From Telmatospirillum sp. J64-1 (GTDB taxonomy: Bacteria; Pseudomonadota; Alphaproteobacteria; Rhodospirillales; Magnetospirillaceae): a stretch of DNA of 64,000 nt. Each line of letters starts with the position of its first letter. Position 1 is the first letter of the stretch. Below are positions 23,294 to 32,495 of the stretch, in pieces. Location: positions 103,508-167,507 of the forward strand of contig NZ_SBHN01000009.1 in assembly GCF_006980715.1 (NCBI RefSeq), given 5' to 3'. The notes beneath the pieces are model-generated. The model was not told where the DNA came from. It did not search any database and saw nothing but the letters and a program-made list of their open reading frames with translations. A program made the position numbers and the translations under genes.

Positions 23294-24799
23294 ATGAATA
23301 GCGCCATGTCCCCTTCCGATCTCCTCCAACGCCTCGGCATCCCCGCCGCCACGGACGGCGTGCCGGTCCTCTCTCCCATAGACGGCGCCGAGATCGCCCG
23401 GCTGCGCGAGACCCCGCCGGAGGCCATGCCGCAGGTCACCGCCGCCGCCACAGCCGCCTTCCAGGTCTGGCGGCAGGTCCCGGCGCCCCGGCGGGGGGAA
23501 CTGGTGCGCCTGCTGGGCGAGGAATTGCGCGCGGCCAAGGGGGACCTGGGCCGCCTGGTCAGCCTGGAAACCGGCAAGATCCTTCAGGAGGGCCTGGGCG
23601 AGGTCCAGGAGATGATCGACATCTGCGACTTCGCCGTCGGCCTGTCACGCCAGCTCTACGGCCTGACCATGACCTCGGAACGGCCCGGCCACCGCATGAT
23701 GGAGACTTGGCACCCCCTGGGCCCCTGCGGCGTCATCTCTGCCTTCAACTTTCCCGTGGCCGTGTGGTCGTGGAATGCGGCACTGGCCCTGGTCTGCGGC
23801 GATCCGGTGATCTGGAAACCCTCGGAAAAGACCCCCGCCACCGCGCTGGCCTGCCAAAACATCTTCAACCGCGCCGCCGCCCGCTTCGGCGATGCACCCG
23901 ACAATCTGCTGCAGGTCGTCATCGGCGGCAAAGCCCTGGGCGAGGCACTGGTGGAAAGCCCTGACCTGCCGCTGATTTCCGCCACCGGCTCGACCGCCAT
24001 GGGCCGCGAGGTCGGCGTCAAGGTCGCCATCCGCTTCGGCCGCAGCCTGCTGGAATTGGGAGGCAATGCGGCAATGATCGTGCGTCCCTCGGCCGACCTG
24101 GACATGGCCGTGCGCGCCATCACCTTTTCCGCCGTCGGCACCTGCGGCCAGCGCTGCACCAGCCTGCGCCGCCTGATCCTGCATGAAGACATCTATGACA
24201 ACCTGCTGCCGCGCTTGGTCAAGGCCTTCGGCTCGGCCCCCATCGGCAATCCGCTGGAGGACGGCACGCTGATCGGCCCACTGGTGGACAAGGGCGCCTT
24301 CGATGCCATGCAGGCCGCCCTGGAGCGTGCCCGGGGTGATGGCGGCATCGTCCATGGCGGCGAACGCGTGCTGGCGGACCGCTATCCCGGTGCCTATTAC
24401 GTCCGCCCCGCCATCGTCGAGATGCCGGAACAGACCGAAATCGTCCGGACGGAGACCTTCGCCCCCATCCTCTATGTCCTGCGCCACCGCAGCATGGAGG
24501 AAGCCCTGGCCCTGCATAACGGCGTGCCGCAAGGCCTGTCGTCCTGCATCTTCTCGAGCGATCTGCGGGAATGCGAACTCTTCCTGTCCGCCATCGGATC
24601 GGATTGCGGCATCGCCAATGTCAATATCGGCCCCTCGGGCGCCGAGATCGGCGGTGCCTTCGGCGGGGAAAAGGAAACCGGCGGCGGACGGGAATCCGGC
24701 TCGGATGCCTGGAAGGCCTATATGCGCCGGGCCACCAACACCATCAATTATTCCACCGAACTGCCCCTGGCCCAGGGCATCCGCTTCGAGATCGGATAA
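23294..24799 (+). CDS. aldehyde dehydrogenase, ALDH7 (aminoadipate-semialdehyde) type
   Basis: 501 aa. NAD(P)-dependent oxidation of an aldehyde to an acid. FNFPVAVWSWNAALALVCGD and WKPSEKTPATALA bind the cofactor; general base Glu is in LLELGGNAA and catalytic Cys in GTCGQRCTSLRR. The ending EIGGAFGGEKETGGGRESGSDAWK matches ALDH7 enzymes (AmaB, antiquitin), which oxidise alpha-aminoadipate semialdehyde in lysine breakdown. The start is uncertain: TTG at 23279, ATG at 23294 or ATG at 23306; none has a strong ribosome site. A shared terminator separates it from the convergent ferritin-like gene. The substrate is inferred from family features only. Confidence 0.9.
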   Translation: MNSAMSPSDLLQRLGIPAATDGVPVLSPIDGAEIARLRETPPEAMPQVTAAATAAFQVWRQVPAPRRGELVRLLGEELRAAKGDLGRLVSLETGKILQEGLGEVQEMIDICDFAVGLSRQLYGLTMTSERPGHRMMETWHPLGPCGVISAFNFPVAVWSWNAALALVCGDPVIWKPSEKTPATALACQNIFNRAAARFGDAPDNLLQVVIGGKALGEALVESPDLPLISATGSTAMGREVGVKVAIRFGRSLLELGGNAAMIVRPSADLDMAVRAITFSAVGTCGQRCTSLRRLILHEDIYDNLLPRLVKAFGSAPIGNPLEDGTLIGPLVDKGAFDAMQAALERARGDGGIVHGGERVLADRYPGAYYVRPAIVEMPEQTEIVRTETFAPILYVLRHRSMEEALALHNGVPQGLSSCIFSSDLRECELFLSAIGSDCGIANVNIGPSGAEIGGAFGGEKETGGGRESGSDAWKAYMRRATNTINYSTELPLAQGIRFEIG

Positions 24800-24803
24800 G
24801 AAA

Positions 24804-24834
24804 GAAGGGGCGGTGCCTTCCGGCCCGCCCCTTC
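24804..24834. terminator. bidirectional terminator-like hairpin
   Basis: GAAGGGGCGG (24804-24813) pairs with CCGCCCCTTC (24825-24834) between the convergent ends of the aldehyde dehydrogenase and the large ferritin-like gene. Confidence 0.7.
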
Positions 24835-24853
24835 CCGCCCATACCGGCCCTTG

Positions 24854-26080
24854 CTATTCGGCCGCATGCTTCCAGCGCAGCCAGTCCACCGGGTGTTCCC
24901 CTTCGGTCTGGAGGCGATATTCATCACCCTTGGCGCTGCGTTCCTGGTTGATGATTTCCTCGGTCGGGGAGTTGTCGTTCGGGCCGTTGACCGTCTTGCG
25001 GTAATTGTACCAGCGGTGATCCTTGGGCAGGCTGTCCACCGGCACGATGTCGATGCCGTCGGCCGTCATGTGCAGCTGATCGGCCAGCACGCGGCGGATA
25101 TATTCCTTGTTGGACTGGAAGGTCAGCACCTCGGGGATTTCCTTCGGCAGCATGGCTTCCGGGTCCTTGCGGTCGATGCTGCGCAGCAGGTCGCAGGCGA
25201 TGCGCAGATGCTCGATCTCCATGTTCAGGTGAAGCTCCCACAATTGCTTCAGGCGCGGGTCTTCCTCCTGCTGCATGAAGGAATAGTACATGTAGCATTC
25301 GTTGTATTCATGAAGGACCAGCATCTCGGTCCAGCTCGCCCCGGCATCCATCAGGGATTCGTACTGGGTGACATGCTGTTCCTCGATCTGGGCGATTTCC
25401 AGGTAGAGGGCGCGGGCGATGGGCTCCTGCGGACGGTTGCCGATATTCATGTAGAAATTCATGGTCTGCTGTTCGGCAGCCGTGACGGTCAGGGCATGCA
25501 GCAGCGAGATGGGATTGGCGCTGTTGCGGTCCAGCGACATGCGCACATCGTCGAAGGGATGGCGATGTTCCAGGTTCGTCGGACGGCCGGGCATGATTTC
25601 CGTCAGGCCCTGGACGATTTCCTCGGCCTTCTTCGACTCCAGCATGTCCAGCAGGTTGGCATAGCGGTACAGATGGTCGAAGTCTTCCAGGAGGCCGAAC
25701 TCATAGACCTGCTTGGCATAGGAATCCGGTTCGTTCTGCGCCACCCAGGCGGTCAGGTCCACGGCCACCTGCTCGTAGGCAACGGTCACTTCCAACGTGC
25801 TTTCCTCGCCGGGGATCAGCCAGTTGATGGCTTTCTGCTGCTGCTGCTCGACACGGCGCGTCATCGCCAATTGCCGCTTCAGGTCCATGTCGATGGTGTG
25901 GCGCGCCATCTGATGGCCGAACATCACCGCTTCGACTTCGATGCCGTTCATGACGATGCCACGACAGCGGGAATAGGCCGGAACGCTTTTCTTGTCGTAG
26001 GGCTGCATGTTGAGTTCCGACCAGTTACGAAGCTGTCTATCGATCGGAATGCCCTTCTCGGAGAGCGGATTGAACGCCAT
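24854..26080 (-). CDS. large ferritin-like (di-iron carboxylate-type) protein, 408 aa
   Basis: Not a family I can name. The central part shows what looks like a complete four-helix di-iron ligand set: Glu in VTAAEQQTMNFYM, ExxH in EIAQIEEQHVTQYESL, Glu in VLHEYNECYMYYSFM and ExxH in LHLNMEIEHLRIACDLL, each pair about 30 residues apart. The N-terminal 200 residues hold more helices, including QMARHTIDMDLKRQLAMTRR and VTVAYEQVAVDLTAWVAQ. The C-terminal 100 residues are mixed (HRWYNYRKTVNGPNDNSP) and end WLRWKHAAE. No signal peptide. It is the second gene after the DUF2383 paralogue on the same strand, 67 bases apart. It may be an oxidase or peroxide-consuming stress protein; activity is not inferable. 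Confidence 0.75.
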   Translation of the reverse strand: MAFNPLSEKGIPIDRQLRNWSELNMQPYDKKSVPAYSRCRGIVMNGIEVEAVMFGHQMARHTIDMDLKRQLAMTRRVEQQQQKAINWLIPGEESTLEVTVAYEQVAVDLTAWVAQNEPDSYAKQVYEFGLLEDFDHLYRYANLLDMLESKKAEEIVQGLTEIMPGRPTNLEHRHPFDDVRMSLDRNSANPISLLHALTVTAAEQQTMNFYMNIGNRPQEPIARALYLEIAQIEEQHVTQYESLMDAGASWTEMLVLHEYNECYMYYSFMQQEEDPRLKQLWELHLNMEIEHLRIACDLLRSIDRKDPEAMLPKEIPEVLTFQSNKEYIRRVLADQLHMTADGIDIVPVDSLPKDHRWYNYRKTVNGPNDNSPTEEIINQERSAKGDEYRLQTEGEHPVDWLRWKHAAE

Positions 26081-26147
26081 TTCATGCCTCCTGCTTCATA
26101 TGATGCGTGCACATGTGCTGTGGGAAGTCGGCGAGGATTGCAGGCCG

Positions 26148-26729
26148 CTAGCGCCGGCGGCTGATGATCGCGCCACCGATCAGCATGGCCGCGCCGGAAG
26201 CGGCAACCATGGCTGCCATCGGATTTTCCTTGATGACATTGAGCCAAAGCGAGGTTCCGGCACCCTGGGCTGTGGCCGTGGCGCTGAGCGCCTTGCCCAT
26301 GGGGGTGCTGTCTTCCAGCATCCAGCGGATAGCTTCGAGATGACGTTGCTCGTCGCGGTGATTCCGGTCCAGCAACCTCTTGACGTCGCTGGTCAGGTCG
26401 TTGCTGTCCAAGGCCATCTCATAGGCTTGGTTGGTCACGACCTCGTTGCTCTGCATCGCCATCAGGGCGGAAGGCAGGCTCATGCCCGAGGCGATGCGGG
26501 TGAACCCGGCCAGCACGAATCCCGAGGCATGGGGCTTCTGCGGCGGCTTCCCCCCCAGGTCCAGAATCACATTGGTCAGGTCGCTGACATGCTGCTGATG
26601 GTCGGCGCGGAACTCGACCAGCTGCTCCTTGATGTCCCGGTCGCGGATGGCATAGATCGCCTGGGTATAGGCACCCACCGCATCCATATCGACCTTGACG
26701 AGATGCCGCAGGGACTCGACTAGGTCCAT
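26148..26729 (-). CDS. ferritin-like protein, DUF2383 type, paralogue
   Basis: 193 aa, closely related to the protein at 21691-22290 along its whole length: VKVDMDAVGAYTQAIYAI, ALMAMQSNEVVTNQAYEMA, DRNHRDEQRHLEAIRWML, and the same C-terminal hydrophobic segment (NPMAAMVAASGAAMLIGGA) with a basic tail. The ATG at 26729 follows AAGGAGGAGAGGTG; a GTG one codon earlier is in frame. The two copies flank the stress island on opposite strands, which suggests an old duplication with inversion or independent insertion. It precedes the 408-aa ferritin-like gene in one probable transcript. No EcfG consensus is seen upstream of this copy. Confidence 0.82.
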   Translation of the reverse strand: MDLVESLRHLVKVDMDAVGAYTQAIYAIRDRDIKEQLVEFRADHQQHVSDLTNVILDLGGKPPQKPHASGFVLAGFTRIASGMSLPSALMAMQSNEVVTNQAYEMALDSNDLTSDVKRLLDRNHRDEQRHLEAIRWMLEDSTPMGKALSATATAQGAGTSLWLNVIKENPMAAMVAASGAAMLIGGAIISRRR

Positions 26730-26870
26730 CACCTCTCCTCCTTACGAAGCTATCGAGAGGCTAACAGCCGAGATGCCGAAAAGTGCCCGCGTCTCTCGCA
26801 TGGTTATGCGGAAGACGCCAAACGATCCTCATTTGCAGCAGCTTTCCCCGCTTTCCCCGGGCAGGAAAAG

Positions 26871-26905
26871 CGAAAGCCCCGCCGGAGGATGCGGCGGGGC
26901 TTTCG
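26871..26905 (-). terminator. terminator of tRNA-Val
   Basis: CGAAAGCCCCGCCG (26871-26884) and CGGCGGGGCTTTCG (26892-26905) form a perfect 14-bp stem. On the minus strand it follows tRNA-Val by 11 bases and runs into CTTTTCC. Confidence 0.85.
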
Positions 26906-26916
26906 ACGGAAAGGGA

Positions 26917-26992
26917 TGGTGGGCGGTGACGGGATCGAACCGCCGACATTCGCTGTGTAAAAGCGACGCTCTGCCAGCTGAGCTAACCGCCC
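26917..26992 (-). tRNA. tRNA-Val (anticodon TAC)
   Basis: 76 nt with encoded CCA. The acceptor GGGCGGT pairs with ACCGCCC, the anticodon arm is TCGCT-TTTACAC-AGCGA, and the T arm is GGCGG-TTCGATC-CCGTC. Anticodon TAC reads valine codons. Confidence 0.96.
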
Positions 26993-27060
26993 ATCGGAGG
27001 CCGGAGTATGGCGAGACGAAACGCAAAAGGCAATGCCGTCGTCATAAAGCGTGCCCCAGA

Positions 27061-27142
27061 AAATCTGCATCTCGCTTCATATTCATATGTTTGGCCTCTG
27101 CCTTAGCGCGGCCACCGCCTCAACGGCGGCTCTGAAGACGCG
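27061..27142. repeat. dispersed ~100-bp repeat, copy 2
   Basis: Related to 1367-1474. It begins AAATCTGCATC and keeps the 21-base core at 27110-27130, with CCGCC-TCAA-CGGCGG in place of CGGCC-TCAA-CGGCCG. It is shorter in the middle by about 15 bases. It lies between tRNA-Val and hup. Confidence 0.6.
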
Positions 27143-27152
27143 GATAAAAGAA

Positions 27153-27179
27153 AACCGGCCGCCCTGGGGGCGGCCGGTT
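27153..27179 (-). terminator. intrinsic terminator of hup
   Basis: AACCGGCCGCC (27153-27163) pairs with GGCGGCCGGTT (27169-27179); on the minus strand it is followed by TTCTTTTAT. Confidence 0.9.
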
Positions 27180-27202
27180 CCATTTGCGATCCTGTGCGGT
27201 GC

Positions 27203-27475
27203 TTACTGCACGGAATCCTTCAGCCCCTTGCCGGGCTTGAACTTCGGCTGCTTGGAAGCCGGGATGGTGATCTTCTCACCCGTGCGGGGGTTACGGCCCT
27301 CAGAAGCGGCACGTTCGGCCACATTGAAGGTGCCAAAACCGACCAAGCGGACTTCTTCGCCCTTCTTCAGCGCATCGGTGATGGAATCGAACACGCCGTC
27401 CACGGCCTTAACCGCATCGGCCTTGGACAGACCCGTAGAATTGGCAACCGCTGCAACCAGATCGTTCTTATTCAC
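27203..27475 (-). CDS. hup: DNA-binding protein HU
   Basis: 90 aa, the normal HU length, when started at the GTG at 27475 (the family start MNKNDLV); the longer frame adds eight unlikely residues. HU bends DNA and organises the nucleoid. Visible features: NKNDLVAAVANSTGLSKADA (dimerisation helices), GFGTFNV, and the DNA-binding arm RNPRTGEKITIPASKQPKFK. It follows lon on the same strand, as is usual in proteobacteria, but is separated by a lon terminator and its own promoter about 70-100 bases upstream. It ends in a strong terminator. Confidence 0.97.
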   Translation of the reverse strand: MNKNDLVAAVANSTGLSKADAVKAVDGVFDSITDALKKGEEVRLVGFGTFNVAERAASEGRNPRTGEKITIPASKQPKFKPGKGLKDSVQ

Positions 27476-27543
27476 CTTGAGGCCCCCTTTGCTACCCACA
27501 AGTTATATTACGGAGTAGGAAATACCGAAAAAGGATGAGGCGC

Positions 27544-27573
27544 AGCATAAATCGGAGTTCTGAGACTCGTCAA
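27544..27573 (-). promoter_or_regulatory. candidate housekeeping promoter of hup
   Basis: On the minus strand TTGACG (27573-27568), 18 bases, TATGCT (27549-27544), about 70 bases before the GTG start. The surrounding 100 bases are AT-richer than the rest of the window. Confidence 0.5.
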
Positions 27574-27731
27574 TCGGAGAAATCGCGCTTTCCCAAGGGA
27601 TTGTGCGCCTTTCAGGCTTTTTTTGATGCTTTGGGCATGACACATAGCATTTGAATAAAAACCTAATATACGGAAAGACCTCATTTCAGGCGCGTCAAGC
27701 GGATTTCCCGGTCCCGCAGCCCGATTTTCCA

Positions 27732-27761
27732 AAGAAAAAGGGCGCCGCTTTCGCGGCGCCC
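27732..27761 (-). terminator. intrinsic terminator of lon
   Basis: GGGCGCCGC (27740-27748) pairs with GCGGCGCCC (27753-27761) around TTTC. On the minus strand it runs into TTTTTCTTT, 27 bases after the lon stop. Confidence 0.9.
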
Positions 27762-27787
27762 CTTCAGCCAGAACGACCGGGTAAGGT

Positions 27788-30193
27788 TTAGTGGGTGACG
27801 ACACCCACATCGTCTTCCTTGTCCTTGCCGACACGGACCTTCTCTTCTTCCGGCTCGGCCCATTCGATGGGCACCAGCGGACGGACCAGGGCGTTCTGAA
27901 GGACCTCGTCCACCGTCGTGACCGGCATGATGTTCAGGCCGCTTTTGACGTTGTCCGGGATCTCGGCCAGATCCTTTTCGTTGTCCTTCGGAATCAGCAC
28001 CGTCTTCAGGCCGCCGCGCAGGGCGGCCAGCAGCTTCTCCTTCAGGCCGCCGATCGGCAGGACACGGCCGCGCAGGGTGATCTCGCCGGTCATGGCGACA
28101 TCCTTGCGCACCGGAATGCCGGTCAGCACCGAGACGATGGCCGTGCACATGGCGACACCGGCGGACGGGCCGTCCTTGGGCGTGGCGCCTTCGGGAACGT
28201 GGACGTGGATGTCCTTCTTCTCGAAGACCGTCGGCTTGATGCCGAAGGAAACCGCCCGCGAGCGCACATAGGAACGCGCCGCCTGCACCGATTCCTGCAT
28301 CACATCGCCCAGCTTGCCGGTATGGGTGATCACGCCCTTGCCGGGCATGCTCACGGCCTCGATGGACAGCAGCTCGCCGCCCACTTCGGTCCAGGCCAAG
28401 CCGGTCACTACACCGACCATGTCCTCCAACTCCGCCTCGCCGTAGCGGTAGCGGCGGACGCCGGCATATTTCTCCAGCGTCTCGGAAGTCACCGTGATGC
28501 TGTCCACATCGGCCGACAGGATTTCCTTGATGGCCTTGCGGGTCAGGTTGGCGATCTCGCGTTCCAGGTTACGCACGCCGGCTTCACGGGTGTAGTAGCG
28601 CACCAGGTCGAGCAAGGCCTCGTCGGTGATGCTCCACTCGTTCTCCTTCAGCCCATGCGCCTTCATCTCCTTCGGGATGAGGTGGCGCTTGGCGATCTCG
28701 ACCTTCTCGTCCTCGGTGTAGCCCGACAGGCGGATGATCTCCATGCGGTCGAGCAGCGGCTGCGGCATGCGCAGCGTGTTCGCCGTGGTCACGAACATCA
28801 CGTCCGACAGGTCGTAATCGACTTCGAGGTAATGGTCGTTGAAGGTCACGTTCTGCTCGGGGTCGAGGACCTCCAGCAGGGCCGAGGCCGGGTCGCCGCG
28901 CCAATCCGCACCCAGCTTGTCCACCTCGTCGAGGAGGAAGAGCGGGTTGGACGACTTGGCCTTCTTCATGCCCTGGATCACCTTGCCGGGCATCGAGCCG
29001 ATATAGGTGCGGCGGTGGCCGCGGATCTCGGACTCGTCGCGCACGCCGCCCAGCGAGATGCGGACGAAGTTACGGCCGGTGGCCTTGGCCAGCGAAGTAC
29101 CGAGCGAGGTCTTGCCGACACCCGGCGGGCCGACGAGGCAGAGGATCGGGCCCTTGACCTTGTTGGTGCGCGACTGCACCGCAAGATATTCAAGGATACG
29201 TTCCTTGACCTTCTCCAGGCCGTAATGGTCGGCATTCAGGATGCGCTCGGCTTCCTTGATGTCCTTCTTGACCTTGGTGCGCGTCTTCCACGGAATGGAC
29301 AGGATCCAGTCCAGATAGTTGCGCACGACCGTGGCTTCCGCGGACATGGGGCTCATGGAACGCAGCTTCTTCAGCTCGCCCAGAGCCTTTTCGCGGGCTT
29401 CCTTGGTCAGTTTGGTCTTGTTGATGCGCTCTTCGATCTCAGCGGCTTCGTCGCGACCGTCCTCGGTCTCGCCCAGTTCCTTCTGGATCGCCTTGAGCTG
29501 TTCGTTCAGGTAGTACTCGCGCTGGGTCTTCTCCATCTGCCGCTTGACGCGGTTGCGGATGCGCTTTTCCACCTGCAGGACGCCGATCTCGCCTTCCATG
29601 TAGGAATAGACGCGTTCCAGGCGTTCGCTGATGACGTCGGTCTCCAGCAATTCCTGCTTCTCGGCGATCTTCAGCGACAGATGCGAGGCGACGGTATCGG
29701 CCAGCTTGCTGGCATCCTCGATCTGGTTGACCGAAACCAGCACTTCCGGCGGGATCTTCTTGTTGAGCTTGATGTATTGCTCGAACTGCGACACCACCGA
29801 CCGCGACAGGGCTTCCAGCTCCTGGGGTTCGCCTTCCTGCTCGTCGATGATCTCGGCTTCCGCCTGGAAGAACGTCTGGTTCTCGGCGAAACGGCGAATG
29901 CGCGCGCGCTGACCACCTTCGACCAGCACCTTGACCGTGCCGTCGGGAAGCTTCAGCAGCTGCAGCACGGTCGAAACGGTGCCGACCATGTAGATGTCGT
30001 CAGTAGTGGGGTCGTCCTGCGCGGCGTTCTTCTGCGCGACCAGCAGGATCTGCTTGTCTTCGCGCATGACATCTTCCAGCGCACGCACCGACTTTTCGCG
30101 GCCGACAAAGAGCGGGACAATCATGTGTGGGAAAACCACGATGTCCCGCAACGGAAGGACGGGGTAAACGTCACCACTCGTCAATTCGACCAT
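27788..30193 (-). CDS. lon: ATP-dependent Lon protease
   Basis: 801 aa, full length. Cytoplasmic AAA+ serine protease that removes damaged and regulatory proteins. N-terminal substrate domain starts [26 protein letters not shown]; Walker A is GPPGVGKTS, Walker [11 protein letters not shown]; the C-terminal protease domain has the catalytic Ser in [10 protein letters not shown] and Lys in [14 protein letters not shown]. Located in the tig-clpP-clpX-lon-hup block, all on the minus strand. GAAGAGGTAGC precedes the ATG. A hairpin with a T run sits in the leader and a heat-shock-like promoter lies upstream of it; see those entries. Confidence 0.98.
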   Translation of the reverse strand: MVELTSGDVYPVLPLRDIVVFPHMIVPLFVGREKSVRALEDVMREDKQILLVAQKNAAQDDPTTDDIYMVGTVSTVLQLLKLPDGTVKVLVEGGQRARIRRFAENQTFFQAEAEIIDEQEGEPQELEALSRSVVSQFEQYIKLNKKIPPEVLVSVNQIEDASKLADTVASHLSLKIAEKQELLETDVISERLERVYSYMEGEIGVLQVEKRIRNRVKRQMEKTQREYYLNEQLKAIQKELGETEDGRDEAAEIEERINKTKLTKEAREKALGELKKLRSMSPMSAEATVVRNYLDWILSIPWKTRTKVKKDIKEAERILNADHYGLEKVKERILEYLAVQSRTNKVKGPILCLVGPPGVGKTSLGTSLAKATGRNFVRISLGGVRDESEIRGHRRTYIGSMPGKVIQGMKKAKSSNPLFLLDEVDKLGADWRGDPASALLEVLDPEQNVTFNDHYLEVDYDLSDVMFVTTANTLRMPQPLLDRMEIIRLSGYTEDEKVEIAKRHLIPKEMKAHGLKENEWSITDEALLDLVRYYTREAGVRNLEREIANLTRKAIKEILSADVDSITVTSETLEKYAGVRRYRYGEAELEDMVGVVTGLAWTEVGGELLSIEAVSMPGKGVITHTGKLGDVMQESVQAARSYVRSRAVSFGIKPTVFEKKDIHVHVPEGATPKDGPSAGVAMCTAIVSVLTGIPVRKDVAMTGEITLRGRVLPIGGLKEKLLAALRGGLKTVLIPKDNEKDLAEIPDNVKSGLNIMPVTTVDEVLQNALVRPLVPIEWAEPEEEKVRVGKDKEDDVGVVTH

Positions 30194-30204
30194 GCTACCT
30201 CTTC

Positions 30205-30234
30205 AGAAAAAGCGGTCCGGCTCGTCGCCGGACC
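30205..30234 (-). terminator. terminator after clpX, inside the lon leader
   Basis: GGTCCGGC (30214-30221) pairs with GCCGGACC (30227-30234); on the minus strand it is followed by GCTTTTTC. It ends 12 bases before the lon ATG, so any lon transcript started in the 108-bp gap upstream must cross it. Confidence 0.8.
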
Positions 30235-30259
30235 GACTTCGCTTTCATTGACCATCTAA

Positions 30260-30288
30260 AAATGGCTTCCGCTCCGCTACCCTTCAAG
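30260..30288 (-). promoter_or_regulatory. candidate RpoH (heat-shock) promoter of lon
   Basis: On the minus strand CCCCTTGAA (-35 core CTTGAA at 30288-30283), about 16 bases, then GCCATTT (30266-30260), close to the sigma-32 consensus CTTGAA / CCCATTT. lon is a known heat-shock gene. Confidence 0.45.
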
Positions 30289-30301
30289 GGGTATGCCAAA
30301 A

Positions 30302-31567
30302 TCAGGCGCTGGAGCCGATGTCCTCACGACGGTCGGAATAGATGTAGAGCGGCTGGGCGCGCCCCTCTACCACTTCCTTGTTGATGACCACCTCTTCCAC
30401 GCCGTCCAAGCCGGGCAGGTCGAACATGGTGTCGAGCAGGATGCCTTCCATGATCGACCGCAAGCCGCGCGCACCGGTCTTGCGCTGGATGGCCTTCTGG
30501 GCGATGGCCGACAGCGCGTCTTCCGAGAAGGACAGACGCACGTCTTCCATCTCGAACAGGCGCTGATACTGCTTGACCAGGGCGTTCTTGGGCTTCGACA
30601 GGATGTCGATCAGCGCCGCCTCGTCCAGGTCGTTCAGCGTGGCGATCACCGGCAGACGGCCGACGAATTCCGGAATCAGGCCGAATTTCAGCAGATCCTC
30701 GGGCTCCGCCTCGCGCAGGATGTCGCCGGTCCGGCGCTCGTCCGGGCCACGCACTTCCGCCCCGAAACCGATGCCCGTGCCCTTGCCGCGCGAGGAAATG
30801 ATCTTTTCCAGCCCGGCGAAGGCGCCGCCGCAGATGAACAGGATGTTGGTCGTGTCCACCTGCAGGAATTCCTGCTGCGGATGCTTGCGCCCGCCCTGCG
30901 GCGGCACGGAGGCGACGGTCCCTTCCATGATCTTCAGCAAGGCCTGCTGCACGCCCTCGCCCGACACGTCGCGGGTAATCGAGGGGTTGTCGGACTTGCG
31001 CGAGATCTTGTCGACCTCGTCGATATAGACGATGCCGCGCTGGGCCCGTTCGACATTGTAGTCGGCGGCCTGCAGCAGCTTCAGGATGATGTTCTCGACA
31101 TCCTCGCCCACATAGCCGGCCTCGGTCAGGGTCGTGGCGTCGGCCATGGTGAAGGGCACGTCGAGGATGCGGGCGAGAGTTTGCGCCAGCAACGTCTTGC
31201 CGCAGCCGGTCGGGCCGATCAGCAGGATGTTGGACTTGGCGAGTTCGACCTCGTTGGCCTTACCACCCGTGCTCAGACGCTTGTAGTGATTGTGCACGGC
31301 CACCGATAGAACGCGCTTGGCGTGGAACTGCCCGATGACATAGTCATCCAGCACCGCAGCGATGTCGCGCGGCGTGGGAACGCCGTCTCGGGACCGCACG
31401 AGGTGCGTCTTATGCTCCTCGCGGATAATGTCCATGCACAGTTCGACGCATTCGTCACAGATGAAGACCGTCGGCCCGGCGATGAGCTTGCGTACCTCGT
31501 GCTGGCTCTTTCCGCAGAAGGAGCAGTACAAGGTATTCTTTGAATCGCCGCTCGTGGATTTGGTCAT
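30302..31567 (-). CDS. clpX: Clp protease ATP-binding subunit ClpX
   Basis: 421 aa, full length. AAA+ unfoldase that feeds ClpP. N-terminal zinc-binding domain ([23 protein letters not shown]), Walker [10 protein letters not shown], Walker [14 protein letters not shown] loop in [10 protein letters not shown] for ClpP docking, pore loop GYVGEDVE and sensor region [20 protein letters not shown] precedes the ATG. It lies 234 bases after clpP with a terminator in between, so it also has its own promoter; TTGACG near 31652 on the minus strand is a possible -35. Confidence 0.98.
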   Translation of the reverse strand: MTKSTSGDSKNTLYCSFCGKSQHEVRKLIAGPTVFICDECVELCMDIIREEHKTHLVRSRDGVPTPRDIAAVLDDYVIGQFHAKRVLSVAVHNHYKRLSTGGKANEVELAKSNILLIGPTGCGKTLLAQTLARILDVPFTMADATTLTEAGYVGEDVENIILKLLQAADYNVERAQRGIVYIDEVDKISRKSDNPSITRDVSGEGVQQALLKIMEGTVASVPPQGGRKHPQQEFLQVDTTNILFICGGAFAGLEKIISSRGKGTGIGFGAEVRGPDERRTGDILREAEPEDLLKFGLIPEFVGRLPVIATLNDLDEAALIDILSKPKNALVKQYQRLFEMEDVRLSFSEDALSAIAQKAIQRKTGARGLRSIMEGILLDTMFDLPGLDGVEEVVINKEVVEGRAQPLYIYSDRREDIGSSA

Positions 31568-31748
31568 CGGTTCTCCATTCGGTAAAGCGGCCAGACCTCA
31601 ATGGAAAGATGTTAGCCGCGTTCGTAGGCAGGGCACAACGCAAAAAAACCGTCAACACCCCCCTTTTCCAGGCCGAATCCGGCCTGATCGCGCCCTCTTC
31701 CACCTTCAGTGTCTTGGGGAACATCTTACGGATGATGGCCCCAAACGA

Positions 31749-31778
31749 GACGAGGGCGGAGTTGCCTCCGCCCTCGTC
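31749..31778 (-). terminator. terminator of clpP
   Basis: GACGAGGGCGGA (31749-31760) pairs perfectly with TCCGCCCTCGTC (31767-31778), 12 bp, 24 bases after the clpP stop on the minus strand; only a short T run (CGTTTG) follows. Confidence 0.8.
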
Positions 31779-31801
31779 CGGCCAGACCCTTGAGGGGTCT
31801 A

Positions 31802-32437
31802 TCAAGCCTTGTCTTCGTCCGGGCGAGCCGGGCGGGCGGTCACGACTTCGTCGATCAGGCCAAATTCCTTAGCATCCGTGGCAGTCATGAACTTGTCGCG
31901 TTCCATCGCCTGTTCGATGACGTCCAACGGCTGGCCGGTATGCTGCACATAGATATCGTTCAGCCGTGAACGCAGCGCAAGGATCTCACGGGCATGGATT
32001 TCGATATCCGTGGCCTGCCCCTGGAAACCGCCCGACGGCTGGTGGACCATGATCCGCGAATTGGGCAGCGAATACCGCTTGCCGGGAGCACCGGCGGCCA
32101 GCAGCAGCGACCCCATGGACGCCGCCTGGCCGATACAGACGGTCGACACGTCGGGGCGGATGTACTGCATGGTGTCGTACATGGCCATGCCCGAGGTCAC
32201 GACGCCGCCCGGCGAATTGATGTAGAAGGCGATGTCCTTGTTCGGGTTTTCCGATTCCAGGAACAGCAGCTGGGCGCAGATCAGGCTCGCCACGCCGTCA
32301 TGGACCGGGCCCGTCAGAAAGATGATGCGTTCCTTCAACAACCGCGAATAGATGTCGAAGGCGCGTTCGCCCCGGTTGGTCTGCTCCACCACCATGGGGA
32401 CCAGGGTGTTCATATAAAGGTCGATAGGGTCTCGCAT
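31802..32437 (-). CDS. clpP: ATP-dependent Clp protease proteolytic subunit
   Basis: 211 aa, full length. Serine peptidase forming the double-ring chamber used with ClpX (and ClpA). Catalytic Ser in [12 protein letters not shown], His in [11 protein letters not shown], Asp in [10 protein letters not shown]. The N-terminus ([20 protein letters not shown]) and [20 protein letters not shown] are typical. AAGGAACGAAAAAA precedes the ATG. It lies 58 bases after trigger factor, the usual order. Confidence 0.98.
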   Translation of the reverse strand: MRDPIDLYMNTLVPMVVEQTNRGERAFDIYSRLLKERIIFLTGPVHDGVASLICAQLLFLESENPNKDIAFYINSPGGVVTSGMAMYDTMQYIRPDVSTVCIGQAASMGSLLLAAGAPGKRYSLPNSRIMVHQPSGGFQGQATDIEIHAREILALRSRLNDIYVQHTGQPLDVIEQAMERDKFMTATDAKEFGLIDEVVTARPARPDEDKA

Positions 32438-32495
32438 TTTTTTCGTTCCTTATCGTCTTCTTCGTTGAGCCGAACCAACCGGGGTAACGCAGAGG

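Noticed and set aside
27791..30259. 822-codon frame antisense to lon
   Set aside because: GC-rich mirror frame of a highly conserved gene, with no start signals.
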